Assembly (NCBI GenBank): GCA_036245525.1
Contig: BTPG01000001.1
Location: forward strand, 183,278,663-183,342,662
Source: Semisulcospira habei
Taxonomy: Eukaryota; Mollusca; Gastropoda; Semisulcospiridae
Length of the DNA stretch: 64,000 nt
Reading direction: 5' to 3'
The notes under the pieces were generated by a model. That model searched no databases. It saw only the letters and a list, made by a program, of their open reading frames with translations, and was not told where the DNA came from. The position numbers were made by a program, and so were the translations under genes. Below, piece by piece: positions 32,701-43,048 of this stretch; position 1 is the first letter of the stretch, and every line of letters begins with the position of its first letter.

Positions 32701-33589
32701 TGTGCTTTTATGAAAGAAGAACACAACCCTTTGTGCAAGAGATGGCAACACTGCATTTGACAAAGACTTCTTTAAGCTTATGAACAATGCCTGTTTTGGC
32801 AAGACAATGGAAAATCCTCATCACCGCAAAGATGTGAGACTGGTCACAACTGAATCAGGTGCAATTAAGCTAACAGGTAAGCCGCAGTACACAGGGTATA
32901 AAGAATTTCATCCATCATTGTATGCAGTGACACTCAAAAAAAAAAAAAAGATTGTTAAACTGGACAAGCCAGTATTTATTTGTATGGCAATTCTTGAGTT
33001 ATCAAAACTGTTAATGCTTGAATTTTACTATGATTACTTCAAACCAAAGTATCCTAACTATTGACTGTTATACACTGACACTGACTCGATGATCATTGAT
33101 GTGAAGACTTTTATAAAGACATGAAAACAGAAACTACATTTGTATGACACATCTGATTATCCTAAGGACCACCCACTGTACAGCACGCAAAACAAGAAAG
33201 TGCCTGGGAAGTTTAAAGATGAACTAAATGGAGTGCCTATAGTTGAGTACATTGGACTGAGATCAAAAATATATTCTATTTTACACCAGAAAGGTAGTCA
33301 GTCGAAAGCCAAAGGTATAAAAAAAAAAACAGCGATAAAAAATAAAGACATCCGTCATGAACATGGAGAACAAATGCCTGATTATCCAAACAAGACACTG
33401 AGATCAAATAGACACAATCTTGAAATGATCCAAACACATAAAAAGTCACTTGCAGTAGGAGACACAAAATGAGTGTTTCACACTAGGGAAAAGGCTTATG
33501 CACCTGGTCAATACAGGCTTAAGTTATCTGATCAAATAGCCGATGAATTAATCAACGAGTTAGTTACTGAAATGGTTAAAAATGAGTAA
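29774..33589 (+). pseudogene. E1 protein-primed type DNA polymerase B, interrupted
   Basis: Family B polymerase that would copy the element genome in the protein-primed manner of Polintons. Start after AAATAAAA at 29774; a SINE splits the N-terminus (29840-30259). Motifs in order: Exo I in YADFESL near 31210; a Cys/His cluster CWICEQPL with DHDHITG...RGAAH (31495-31590) like an endonuclease VII-type finger; Exo II FHNLKGYDSH near 31635; Exo III LKADVCLLADVFE near 32035; motif A YVDSNNLYG near 32335; motif B NNACFGKTMENP near 32785; motif C YTDTDS near 33070. Frameshifts or stops lie near 30995, 31360, 31600, 31935, 32668, 33061 and 33472. About 1,130 codons without the SINE, near normal size. 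Non-functional. Confidence 0.85.
29840..30259 (+). mobile_element. tRNA-derived SINE inserted in the polymerase gene
   Basis: Flanked by TATATCC (29833-29839 and 30260-30266). The head has a pol III A box (TGGCGCAGTGGTTAAGGCG, 29853) and a B box (GGTTCGATTA, 29896). The body is shared with 10604-10880, and the tail is (TTA)n. It is a full-length master-type copy. Confidence 0.85.
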
Positions 33590-33682
33590 CAGTGTCTGGG
33601 GGAATAATCTGTAATTCTTATCTGACAAATGCACTCTGTGGGGCAGGCTCATATAGATAATAAATTGATAGGTTTCCAGGAA

Positions 33683-34540
33683 CTATTTTTTTATATTGTG
33701 TACAGACGTAGACCAAATGGGATCAGTTGCTCTGAGTCTGACGTCGTTTTCTGATTCTCCAGGTTGATATAGATATCTTACCTGTTTTGTAAACAAGCTT
33801 GTGTCAGGCGCTAATGGTGGCGTTGTTTTTGGCTCTGTCATTGTTTTCAATTTAATAGCATCAGCAGGTTTTACATGACCTTCATTATTCATTGCTTTTA
33901 TCACAGATGGTAATCTTTTAACCCACTCAGTGTTACATGCGTCATGCATGAGTTCCTTAGAATACTGATAGGTGAAAAGTCTCTCCGATAATTGTTTGTT
34001 AAAGTTTTCAACAATTGCCTGAGATCTGTGAACACCCGGTATGCCTCGCCGCACTAGCAGACCATGCTTTGCAAATGATTGATTAACTGCGCCTTTGAAT
34101 TCAGATCCGTCATCAACTTGCACAAGTCTGTGAAATTTTAAAGGACCTCCACTTTATATTTTTGTTAAAGCAGTCGCAACCATACTAGCGTTTTTGTCAG
34201 TTATGGGTTCGTCGTCTTTGTACCTTGAAGCAGTGTCAACAACAGTCAGTGCATATTTGTATCGTTTCTTTCTTATTGTATCGTGTGGTAAGAACAGGAG
34301 ATCCATTTGATGGGTGTCATTTGAAGTGACGTTTTCAAAATGAGGTCTTGATATTTTTCTTGGCGCAGGAAGATATATTTGCCAAATTGCCTGTTTTTGC
34401 AACTATTGTTTTATTTGGTCAGGTGTGACATCGTTTCCGCTGCTGCCCACAGCCGCATGTAATTTCTGTATTGCAGTTTTTCCTTTCCAGTAACCAATAG
34501 GAGAGTAATATATTTTTGATAGTTTATTTTCGTCTATCAT
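33683..34540 (-). pseudogene. E1 rve-type integrase with two in-frame stops
   Basis: A retroviral-type DDE integrase that would insert the element DNA. Start 34540 (MIDENKLSKIYYSP), stop 33683, about 285 codons in one frame. The core has the first Asp in HQMDLLFL, the second in QVDDGSEF (D-x-G-x-EF), and Glu in QAIVENFNKQL, with 34 residues between the last two. Stops: TAG just before 34402 and TAA near 34152. The C-terminus (WSTSVHN) has no clear chromodomain. The gene meets the polymerase tail to tail (94 bp gap). E2 retains a copy at 58323-59142. Confidence 0.8.
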
Positions 34541-34542
34541 TT

Positions 34543-34957
34543 TTTCTAACAATAAAAACTCCTGTGAAATATACAAATGTCATTCCCACTAGAACAAAGA
34601 TTATTTCGCCATTTCTTTGGTTTGGACTTGGTTGATAGTAATCGCTAAGTTTCAGCTGTGGGGTAGACATGTTTTCGCCCGTAACAAGAAAATATTGTTT
34701 GATTGCATCATCAACATTTGAAAATGTATGCTGCGCGTGACCTTCTAGCCTGAGTTTTTAATTGATAAAATCAACTTTCTCTATTCTTTGCTTCTCATAT
34801 GCCTGCTCTGCCTGCGCTAATTTTTCAGATGCCTCATTGTGACGTATCATTTCTTCTGCAGATTCTTCTCTACTCACTTTTGAAAAGAGATAATTTGATC
34901 CACTGAAAGCAAGTGTGTGACCATGGCGCCCCCAATCATAATAGCTAAAGTCGCCAT
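34543..34957 (-). pseudogene. E1 small membrane protein with coiled coil (homologue of 59148)
   Basis: Start 34957 (MATLAIMIGGA). Hydrophobic N-terminus, then a charged helical stretch (REESAEEM, HNEASEKLAQA), HAQHTFSNVDDA, YFLVTGE and a C-terminal hydrophobic segment. It contains a stop near 34760 and a frameshift near 34900. The E2 version is intact for 131 codons. Function unknown. Confidence 0.55.
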
Positions 34958-34969
34958 ACTTTTTTTTAT

Positions 34970-35200
34970 TTACATAAAAACATTTTCGGGAATAATTCCT
35001 TGCTTGACGAGAAAGTCTTTTGTCGCAATTGACGCTGATACAACTGCAATTAACTTAGCCATATCTTCAAAGTCTAATCTACTCAGGTCTGCCGATTTCA
35101 TTTTGAGAATATTTTTTGCAAGCATAGAGTAAGCAACGGCTAGTCCGTTTATTACGGCAGAGTGATAGATAAGATTCATTAAGTTTTTTGTTTCGCTCAT
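34970..35200 (-). CDS. E1 76-residue conserved protein
   Basis: Intact, with exactly the same length as E2 59553-59783 and most residues identical, so a real gene under selection. MSETKNLMNLIYHSAVI opens a hydrophobic helix (GLAVAYSMLA). A SRLDFEDMAKLIAVVSASIA helix follows, then a FLVKQGIIPEN tail. Two hydrophobic helices suggest a small membrane protein. No known family was recognised. Confidence 0.7.
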   Translation of the reverse strand: MSETKNLMNLIYHSAVINGLAVAYSMLAKNILKMKSADLSRLDFEDMAKLIAVVSASIATKDFLVKQGIIPENVFM

Positions 35201-35229
35201 TTTCTAATGCAATAAAAATAAAATAACAT

Positions 35230-35666
35230 TTTTATTCACTGTATAAGAAATGGGTCAATGACTTTTGATGTTGCTGGTAATGTGGCGACTTCTGTTTTTA
35301 TTTTTGGAGTGTCTAATTTTTTTGGTCACTGTTTGAGAGTGGGGTTTGTATTTTTTTCCAAATCCTACAATAAATCTGCCAACTATATATTTTGTTGTTT
35401 CGGGTTAAGACTCAGTTGATGGTCTCTCACTTTGATGAGTGGGAGATGGTGCTGGTATTGATGGTAGTGACACCGATGTGGTTGACAGTCCTGACAACAG
35501 GTCAGTTACATGAGCCTTTTCTGTTAGCACCTGAAGCTGTAATTTTTGTTTGTTTGTTCCATTCGGCTAATCTTTTTTCCACCTCTATCTGATCTGGGCT
35601 TTTAGTTTTGGTCACCGTTTGAATCTGAGTCGAGACAGGGTCGGGGCTCATCTGTGTGTCGTCCAT
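35230..35666 (-). pseudogene. E1 Thr/Pro-rich protein with hydrophobic C-terminal segment
   Basis: Homologue of E2 59956-60282. Start 35666, overlapping the upstream gene by about 65 bp. Conserved QTVTKTKSP, a basic helix (KRLAEWNKQ) and a Gly-rich hydrophobic end (FIVGFG). Stops and frameshifts lie in the middle. Unknown role. Confidence 0.5.
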
Positions 35667-36123
35667 TTTGATCAGCAGTAAAATTTAATTTTGAAAAATC
35701 AATATGACTCCCAGTAACAAGCAAAGTTACCACAAGTGCAAGGTAACTGCCAAACTTATAATACATAACGCATGCTAATTTGACAATTGCACTTGAAACT
35801 ATTGGATTTGAACCCAAGTCGCTAATTAGGCTGTCAGTATCTACTTCGAAAAAGTGACTCACTGCTTTTGTGTATAGACAGACAAGAGACCGACTCAGAT
35901 CACGAGTCATTAGTGAAGCGATGTGATTTTCATATTTGGAGTGTAGCTTGATTAACTCGTCAGCTGAGAGTGATTCTATATCTTCTGTTGTGTATTGTTT
36001 GCTGAGATAAGCTTTTGATTTGCCTGAAACAACAACAGAGATAAGACGTTCCTTTTTCAAGCTTATGACTGTATTTTCCAACGAGTTGATTTCGCTCAAC
36101 AGAAGAAGTTCGTCTGAATTCAT
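35602..36123 (-). CDS. E1 173-residue protein with one membrane segment
   Basis: Intact. The start at 36123 follows ATTATAAA directly. The N-terminal half is helical and charged (MNSDELLLLSEINSLEN, EDIESLSADELIKLHSKYE); a hydrophobic helix lies at about residues 115-140 (FGSYLALVVTLLVTG), and the acidic polar tail follows (TDEPRPCLDSDSNGDQN). E2 60218-60739 aligns end to end but has a TGA in the middle. Unknown family; real by conservation. Confidence 0.65.
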   Translation of the reverse strand: MNSDELLLLSEINSLENTVISLKKERLISVVVSGKSKAYLSKQYTTEDIESLSADELIKLHSKYENHIASLMTRDLSRSLVCLYTKAVSHFFEVDTDSLISDLGSNPIVSSAIVKLACVMYYKFGSYLALVVTLLVTGSHIDFSKLNFTADQNGRHTDEPRPCLDSDSNGDQN

Positions 36124-36513
36124 TTTATAATATAATTAAAAAAAAGGAAAACAAAATTTGTGCACTTACCTTTGTGTCGAGGGGCTGTTTCGGCTTAATT
36201 AGCCTCGTCAGAAAGGTCTTTAACCTTTGACAGCCCATTTTGGACAAAACATTTCCGTGGTCATCTACTTTGCACCAAAACCACATAATCATAATCCAAA
36301 ATGTGTTAGCTCTCAGGTGTGTTTGTGTATGTGTCTGTGTGAGCCGTTGGTACATCCTAGAAAAAACACATACACACAGCACTCCCGGGCTAAGCTCAAA
36401 ACTTATACTCTGTGTATGTGTTTTTCCAACACATCACGCTAAGATAAAGAGTATGATGTGATGTGTCAAATTTGATGGTATGCACAAAAACCTGAGAGCA
36501 TTGTAAAAACCAC
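36124..36513. other. E1 spacer
   Basis: Contains GTGTATGTG/CACATACAC inverted pieces (36320-36430). No conserved ORF was found, and the minus ORF at 36125-36382 has no support. Confidence 0.4.
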
Positions 36514-36965
36514 TTACATTTCGGTTCTTAGTAAGCGGTTTAGCACTGTGGAACTACTCTGATGTATCCATTGGTTTATCTTGCTGTTGCTTTTGTTTTT
36601 TCCTTCTGCAATAATTGCATACATTTTTTTTTTTTTTGAGTGAGGGGCTATTTTTTTTTTTTGTTCTAATTGTTGCATTTTTTCATGGAGATCATCTGCA
36701 ACCATTTTATTCAACTGCACATCCTTTTCTTTTAATCTTATTTTTGCTCTTCTCGAATAATAGCTCTTTTAATTTTTTCTGTTTTTTCTTCAAGTGTACC
36801 ATATTCTTTCTGCATGATTATAGTCGCCTCATAGTTTTTGTCATCATCACAGTTCAACATTTTATCAGCAATATTTATCTTTTCTTGTTCAATATTATTT
36901 AAAATTGTCTTATACTCCTGTAAACTGAAATTCAGATTTTCTAATTCTTCTTCAAAACAAATCAC
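36514..36965 (-). pseudogene. E1 coiled-coil protein, frameshifted
   Basis: Two overlapping frames make one gene: the first part (36738-36965) is a Glu/Lys-rich coiled coil (EEELENLNFSLQEYKTIL, YGTLEEKTEKIKRA), the second (36514-36720) continues with HEKMQQLEQKKK and a poly-Lys stretch encoded by A runs that are also frameshift-prone. E2 has a different coiled-coil ORF near its left end (47470). Role unknown. Confidence 0.45.
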
Positions 36966-37204
36966 TTTTTCTCACAAGCGCACAACCACTTACGAAGAAG
37001 AGAATCTTGCATAATAGCGTTTTTTCCAAAATATTGAGTCATGTTTGACTGTGCGCTGCTCAGGAGTTCAGTTTTATTCTAGAAATATCTTGACGCGCAT
37101 TGGATAAAATCTTGCCGGCCAATAAAAGTAGTTATCAGTTCAGGTTGAAGCTGGTTTGACTAAGTTGTTTTGAAGTGCGCAAAATAACAGTCAACAGTCA
37201 ACAC

Positions 37205-38047
37205 CCCTCAGTTGTGCATATGAGTGATTGCTTTTCTCATAACAACGGGTACCTTTGCACATCACTGATGGCTGGGGAGATTTATGTCAATACCCTTATT
37301 GTATGGAACATAGCCTTGTTGAACTTTACATATTTTAATTCGGTGCAGGCGGGTCGAGTGTTGTCACCAAGGAGTGAGTGAATGTTGATGCATGCCATCA
37401 AGCCTCGCCAGCCTACTCATAATGAGAGACCAAACAGTACAGTTAACTGAAATGTTGTGAAACGGGGCTCTTGTAAATCTGACCCTGTGTCAGCTCATGA
37501 GAATCTGGGCTCCTGAGGATCTTAGCCTCTTGTAAAACCCCCATGTTGTTTATGTACTCATTATGAGGTAGCCAGATACCATCAATCTAACTCACATGTG
37601 GGAGACCTGACTTAAAAGAGAACAGTGTACCTGTGCTGAAAAGGTGTTACCTGTCCTGTTTTAAGTCAGTGACACAGTCAACAGGACAGCTTTTGTCATA
37701 ACAAGCCATTATGCTGGGGAAAAGAAAAGCCATACCCACGCAGGGCTGTTTCAAAGAGTTGCACTAAGCTGTCCCCTATAGTCAAGTCATGATGACCTAC
37801 CCACACTTGAACCTGTCTGCACTGAAAATTTCTAAAGGTCCTGTCTTGCCATGCGTGGCATGAAAAGAAATAGGACAGGGTACTTGAATTTTATGTGTAG
37901 GCAACAGCAGCGTTCTGTAAGAGTGTGTGTGGGCGCGGTGAAAGAGTTAGGCTAGCTGGTTTTTGAGAAATTATATCTGATTGAGAAAATTGCGTTCCTC
38001 AGAAATCGACTCTGGCAGTATTGGGAGACAATGAAGAGTAATTCTCT
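37205..38047 (-). repeat. E1 right terminal inverted repeat
   Basis: About 840 bp inverse of 17699-17794 plus 20062-20812, from GTTGTGCATATGAGTGATTG to TAATTCTCT at 38047. It is not interrupted, so it shows the empty site of the RAG-like insertion. Compared with the left end it stops about 195 bp short of the inferred terminus. Confidence 0.8.
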
Positions 38048-38319
38048 ATCACATATCATACAAAAATAAATGAAGGAGAACATCGCGCCACCTCATACAC
38101 ATGTAAAGCACTGACGTGCTGGTGATTTGCGTCTATTAGGAACATTGTATAAAACGCTGTTGGTGCTTTTACGTCACCATCACTGTTTGATTCTTCTGAT
38201 GAAATCAAGGAGTCTTTCTTTAGACATTTTTTCCGCATTGAACTTTTATTTTCGAAAAAGTTGAAGAGGTACAAAGCTGGCTAACGAACTCTTCCAAAGT
38301 CTTTCTACAGACTAGCTAT

Positions 38320-38876
38320 GTTTGTTTGTTTGGCATCCTGTCTCGGAAGACAATGGGTATATGCGCTTGCTGGGTCAGTCACTGGAGTGACCTCTCCAGG
38401 GCGCAAGCCTGGGCGAAGTGTATGGAGATCCTGGGGTGCCCAGTCGTCAAGATCCCCCTCTCGGCCTCGCTGATGTATCCAAAGGAATGCAAAGCAGTAC
38501 GTTTGGCACCAGTTTGGCTGCAGGAGCTGCCAGAACAGTGCGTGAATACAGGCAGCTGTCTGCCTTCGGGGCTCCACTCCTGATTTGAAAGGTTTACTCC
38601 CCCACATTTGGCCGTTGGATCCAACCTGATCTCCTCCGTCCTCTAGCCGTTGGCTGTCAGAAACAGCTCATCCGCCTAGTGGTGCAATGTGAACACCACC
38701 CCCTCACGTGGTTTAGCCCACCAGCTGAGGTGGTTTGCCAGGGTGTGGCGCTTGGAGCCAGCACGTGAGAGATTAAGGAGATGGATGAGGACCAGTGATG
38801 CCCGTCCGTCCTATGTAGGACGCAGCTGCCGAACAGCAAAGGTGCTACCTCTATCCAGAGCCCCCTACACCCCTAC
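38320..38876 (-). mobile_element. Retroposon of unknown family with 13 bp duplication
   Basis: Flanked by ACAGACTAGCTAT (38307-38319 and 38877-38889). At its low end the minus strand finishes in (AAAC)n, a retroposon-style tail. 557 bp, with no ORF of known family. It could be the 3' end of a LINE or a SINE; no pol III boxes were seen. Confidence 0.65.
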
Positions 38877-38964
38877 ACAGACTAGCTATATCTAAAATTT
38901 AAAGTGCATATAATCAAAATTGCGGACTCTAATCTGGGTCAACCGACTTTCTATAACCGGTTTT

Positions 38965-39254
38965 CAGGGCCGGATCCAGGGGGTTTGGGTGGGGGGGGGG
39001 GGTGTGCTTTGGTACTACAGCAACCCCCCTCGGCTGGCATCAAACTATAAATGTGTTTAAATTTGAGTTGTAACGCTTGTGTTTCAGTGCAGTACGTAAC
39101 ACCAGTTAAAACTTTCAAAAACGTCAGAAGAACAGTTTCGGTTGTGGTGTTTTGATATATAATAGACCCTGGCAATAGAAAAAGAAACCGTTGAGCACCC
39201 CCCACCCCCCACCCCACCCCCACCCCCCTTTGAAAACGGATTGATCCGGCGCTG
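38965..39254. mobile_element. CAGGGCCGGATC-ended MITE
   Basis: Ends CAGGGCCGGATCC and GATCCGGCGCTG, flanked by GGTTTT (38959-38964 and 39255-39260). It contains a G run at 38990-39002 and a C-rich stretch at 39197-39228. No transposase. Confidence 0.7.
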
Positions 39255-39629
39255 GGTTTTTATGTCTTCAATGAGACATCTAATTACAATATGCTCGGAT
39301 GCTCTCTTCGCCACTCACTTAATAAAGTATTTTGCCAAGTTTCAAGTTTGTGCGTACAGTAATACAGGAGATTCTCGTGTTTACATACATACGCACACAC
39401 ACACATACATACATACGCACATAAGGCGCTTCGCGCCAAAACAACGTTCAACAGCAAGGTTAGAGTGGTTAGACCTGATGTCATTTTTATCGTGTCACTA
39501 CTTCTTTGCCAGACTATGAGCCCCGCCCGCCTGTTATGTCCTTTGTATTCTGCGGAACGCGCTCCGACCAGCCCCATCCTAAAGTCTACCGTATTTTAAA
39601 TACGGTAGACAAAAACAAATTTAAATGTA

Positions 39630-41199
39630 TTCTAATTGTCAAAACTTAAGGGCCACTTTTTATCGCAGACGCACCGACAACACCACACAAATAATATAAC
39701 AATATTTGGAGTCAGTACTTTGCTAATTTATTTAGTAACAATTTTGAGTAAATCAAGCAATTGTAACAACAGCAGTACGTTAGAATGTTCACCCACCCCT
39801 CATTTGAAAAGTCACACAAGACTGGTCCACTCAGTAGCGAGTGTACCCAACGTTTGCAGCCAAGCATTAATTTTAATGCAGCGTTGTGTTCGGAGAACAT
39901 GTTGTGGGATCGCTTCCTGCTCTTGATGTAGGAACTGAGTCAGCTGGGGGACGCCTTAAGGTGGGGGTGGTTGCTGACTACACGTTGCCCCAGCACGTCC
40001 CAGAGGTGCTCGATGGGAGCCAGATCAGATGAATGAGCTGGCCACTCCATCCTCATTATGCCCTGTTGCTCAAGGTACTCATCCACCACACGGGCGCGAT
40101 GAGGTCGAGCGTTGTCGTCCTGCATAACAGCATTGTCGCCTATGGGTTGGAGAGCTGGCTGGATGAAGGGCTGCACAATCTCGTCCCGATAGCGCAGTCC
40201 AGTCAGGGTGCCTTGGATGACGTGGAGGGGGGTCCTGCCTTCCCTGCTGAAGCCTGCCCAGACCAGGACTGAGCATCCTCCGTAGCGATCCACCTCTTGG
40301 ACGCATCCATCTGTGAATCGCTCGCCCTGGCGTCTCCAGACCCTCACCCTGCCGTCGTTGAAGGACACAGTGAACCGTGACTCATCAGTAAACAGAGAGT
40401 CCACTGGAGTTTGTTCCACCTCACATGTTGACGACACCAGGCAACCCGGGCTCTGCGATGAGCTGGAGTGAGGGGTATTATCACTGCTGCTCTGCATGAA
40501 GCCAGGCCAATTTCGCGCAGACGTCGGCAGACTGTGCTTCTGCTGACGTTAACGTTTGCAGCTTGTATCAGTTGACGTCGCAGAGTGGTTGACGTGACAG
40601 TTCGGTCGTGCAGAGCCGCCACACAGAGGTATCTGTCCTCCCTTCTGCTGGTACAGCGCGGGCGTCCTGAGCAGGGTCGTCGTTCTGCCCTTCCAGTTTC
40701 TTGGAATCGTGCCAGCAGCCTCTGGATCACTGAATGAGACACCCCAAGACGTCTCCCAACTTCTCGTCCGGAAATTCTATCCTGCAGCCATGCTAGCGCC
40801 CGGCCTTGATCTACTAGCGTTAGGCTTCGTGGTGGTGGCATTGTTAGGAAAGTGACAATTATGCCCCTATTGTACCGGTATTTTTAGCAAAAGAGAGGTG
40901 CTCAGTGTTCACGACTGACCCCTTAGCACGTGCATCACGACTTTACCGAGTTTTCCTACCTACCTGCCTTTGGTACGCTTGCCAATATCGCACAGCTTTT
41001 CACAAAAACTGACGATGTTTCACGTGCATTTGACACGTTCGTGGAAATTGATTGACGAATTGTTGTCTATTGTTCCTTGACTGTCTAAGGTCAACTTGTA
41101 ACCCATTTGGTTCGAAAAAACAGTGTATTTTATTAGCGTCCTTGCGAAGATAAACAATGACACAAAAGTGGGGTGGCCCTTAAGTTTGGACCATTAGTA
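39630..41199 (-). mobile_element. Tc1/mariner-like transposon B, copy 1
   Basis: TIRs TTCTAATTGTCAAAACTTAA at the low end and the inverse of TACTAATGGTCCAAACTTAA ending at 41199, flanked by TA. About 1.57 kb with one transposase gene. Confidence 0.85.
39905..40841 (-). pseudogene. Tc1-like DDE transposase, frameshifted (copy 1)
   Basis: Start 40841 (MPPPRSLTLVDQ). The N-terminal half has a helix-turn-helix (GREVGRRLGVSHSVI) and the GRPR hinge (SGRPRC). Near 40440 the frame shifts into 39940-40497. The catalytic residues follow: Asp in FTDESRF, Asp in QDDNARPHRA, Glu in LAPIEHLWD, with 34 residues between the last two (DD34E). The 3' end is degenerate, and the natural stop lies near 39905. 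Related to the copy split by E2. Confidence 0.8.
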
Positions 41200-41214
41200 T
41201 ATGTTCTATTTTAA

Positions 41215-42240
41215 TTTTCGTAACACATTTCAGACATGCTGGAAGACTGACGCGACTTGTCACATTATTGAGTCAGACGACCTACAGCACCGTGACTGTT
41301 TCTCATTGCAGAGGACGTCTACGCTATTTTCTCTAGATCCATGCAATTTAGACAGACTTACTGGAAATTGAATGACATTTGATTGGAACCCGGTCCGGAT
41401 TTTGTTATGATCGGTAACTACATGTCACAAACAAATTCTATAAACGAACATCTTGAATGACAATTTTGTTTGTTTGTTTTGTTTTTTATTTTTATGGCAG
41501 CACAATGCTTATAGCCAAGAATCTGATCTTTCCAATGATTCTAAAACAAGATTTGTAAACTGACCGGCAGAGATGCCTTAGGCCATAGAGGGAGAAACAT
41601 ACTATCATCGTGCAGGCGATCGTCCTGGGGAAATAAATCGTAACGTGAAGAAAAAATCGCGTACACTCACTGCCCACCACACACTCATTTTGATGACTCA
41701 TGGAACAACAACAATGAAAACAACAATAATTAAAAAAAAGAAAAGGAGACAAAATAAACTGTATTATTATTTATTCTCATTTTCTTACCACATTTTAGAC
41801 ACGCCTGAAAGAAGGCCTACGTGTCTTTTCACGTTATTGAGTCAGACGACCTACAGCACAGTGACTGCATTCTTCTGCGGAGGTCGTCTCCACCATTGGC
41901 GCCACAACCATGCAACTTACGCAGATCTGGAAACTAAACGTAACGTGAAGAAAAAATCGCGTACACTCACTGCCCACCACACACTCATTTTGATGACTTA
42001 TGGAACAACAACAATGAAAACAACAATAATTTAAAAAAAAAAGAAAAGGAGACAAAATAAACTGTATTATTATTTATTCTCATTTTTTTACCACATTTTA
42101 GACACGCCTGAAAGAAGGCCTACGTGTCTTTTCACGTTATTGAGTCAGACGACCTACAGCACAGTGACTGCATTCTTCTGCGGAGGTCTCCACCATTGGC
42201 ACCACAACCATGCAACTTACGCAGATCTGGAAACTAAATG
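41215..42240. repeat. Tandem repeat of about 300 bp, two close units and one diverged
   Basis: Units 41640-41939 and 41940-42239 are almost identical (both begin AACGTGAAGAAAAAATCGCG). A third, diverged partial unit lies at 41215-41390 (ATTGAGTCAGACGACCTACA). ORFs in the units are not supported. Confidence 0.8.
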
Positions 42241-42514
42241 ATGTTTACTTTGAGTCCAGAACGTATTTGTTATTTTCAGCGGATTTTATAATATTCGTGA
42301 AAAGGTTACGAAAATTTCGCTGAAAACACACATTTTGCAGCGTAACTTTTGGATCCCTGAAATGTTCAAAGAACGCAACAAGCTGCTTTTAGCCAAGAAT
42401 ATGAGCGTTCCAATGGTGTAAAAACCAAATCTGTAGGTTAAATGGCGGAGACGCCCTCGGCTATAGAAACGAGTATGTGTTCTGAACATAAAATGCGCGT
42501 ACGCGATCTGCCCC

Positions 42515-42760
42515 ACAAAAAGTGCGCCACGCGATGAAGAACACGTCGACATTCACTGTCTTCCACACAGTGGTGTTAATGACTTAATGCATTAAGAACA
42601 AAACTAATGACATCTTTGGAAAGAGAAGAAGACAAATGTTATCACCATGTATGCAGTTTTCTTTCAATAGAGCTAGTTGAAAAACAGGTAAAAATCGCAC
42701 TCTCAGAGCGTTGGACCCACGCAGAAGGTTAGGTTGCCGATACCTACCATAGCATTTGTT
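42515..42760 (+). repeat. Dispersed repeat R4, copy 2
   Basis: Matches 16500-16800 in GTGCGCCACGCGATGAAG, CACTGTCTTCCACA and ACATCTTTGG blocks. Confidence 0.5.
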
Positions 42761-43048
42761 CTTTTACGGTCATTAACACTGAAAAAAACAACAAAAAAAC
42801 AACCAAACAAACAAACAAACCAAACAAGATGGGATGAACCATAACCCACAAAGTCCCTTCTATATGAGAGCTGTCCTTGCTGTCAATGGTCTCTACCTTT
42901 TGTCTTTGACCTGATTCTGATGTTGAATTATCTCCTATTGAAAAATTCTCGCAGATCTGCAAATGCGTCAGTGAGTTTATCAGGGACGCAAAACATACGC
43001 GTCATTGATTTGTCAAACGTCATTTGTCATGACGTAAATTTTAGTTTT

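Larger units (their letters stand above)
17503..38047 (+). mobile_element. E1: Polinton/Maverick-like (adintovirus-like) element, degenerate
   Basis: A 20.5 kb element with long inverted terminal repeats, DNA polymerase B, rve integrase, packaging ATPase and probable capsid gene. These are the hallmark set of Polintons, which are virus-like self-synthesising DNA transposons. The inner inverted repeats match at 17699-17794 plus 20062-20812 versus 37205-38047. An outer left part (17503-17698) resembles the terminus of E2 (AGAGA start, CTTAAG near 40 bp in, a C run then CACCTAAAT) and abuts an R1 repeat. The right end seems to lack this outer part. No target duplication was found. Insertions inside E1: a RAG1-NTR-like transposon, a LINE and a SINE. 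Confidence 0.8.
38150..39600 (+). repeat. Dispersed repeat R1, copy 2, with two insertions
   Basis: Carries the R1 blocks (ACGTCACCATCACTGTTTGA, AAAGTTGAAGAGGTACAAAG, CGACTTTCTATAACCGG, AATGAGACATCTAATTAC, GCGCTTCGCGCCAAA, CGCTCCGACCAGCCCCAT). It is split by a retroposon at 38320-38876 and a CAGGG-ended MITE at 38965-39254. Confidence 0.7.

Noticed and set aside
17503..38047. Giant virus or bacterial phage integration
   Set aside because: Gene set, inverted repeats and rve integrase fit a Polinton-like element; there are no large-virus core genes and no bacterial-type genes.
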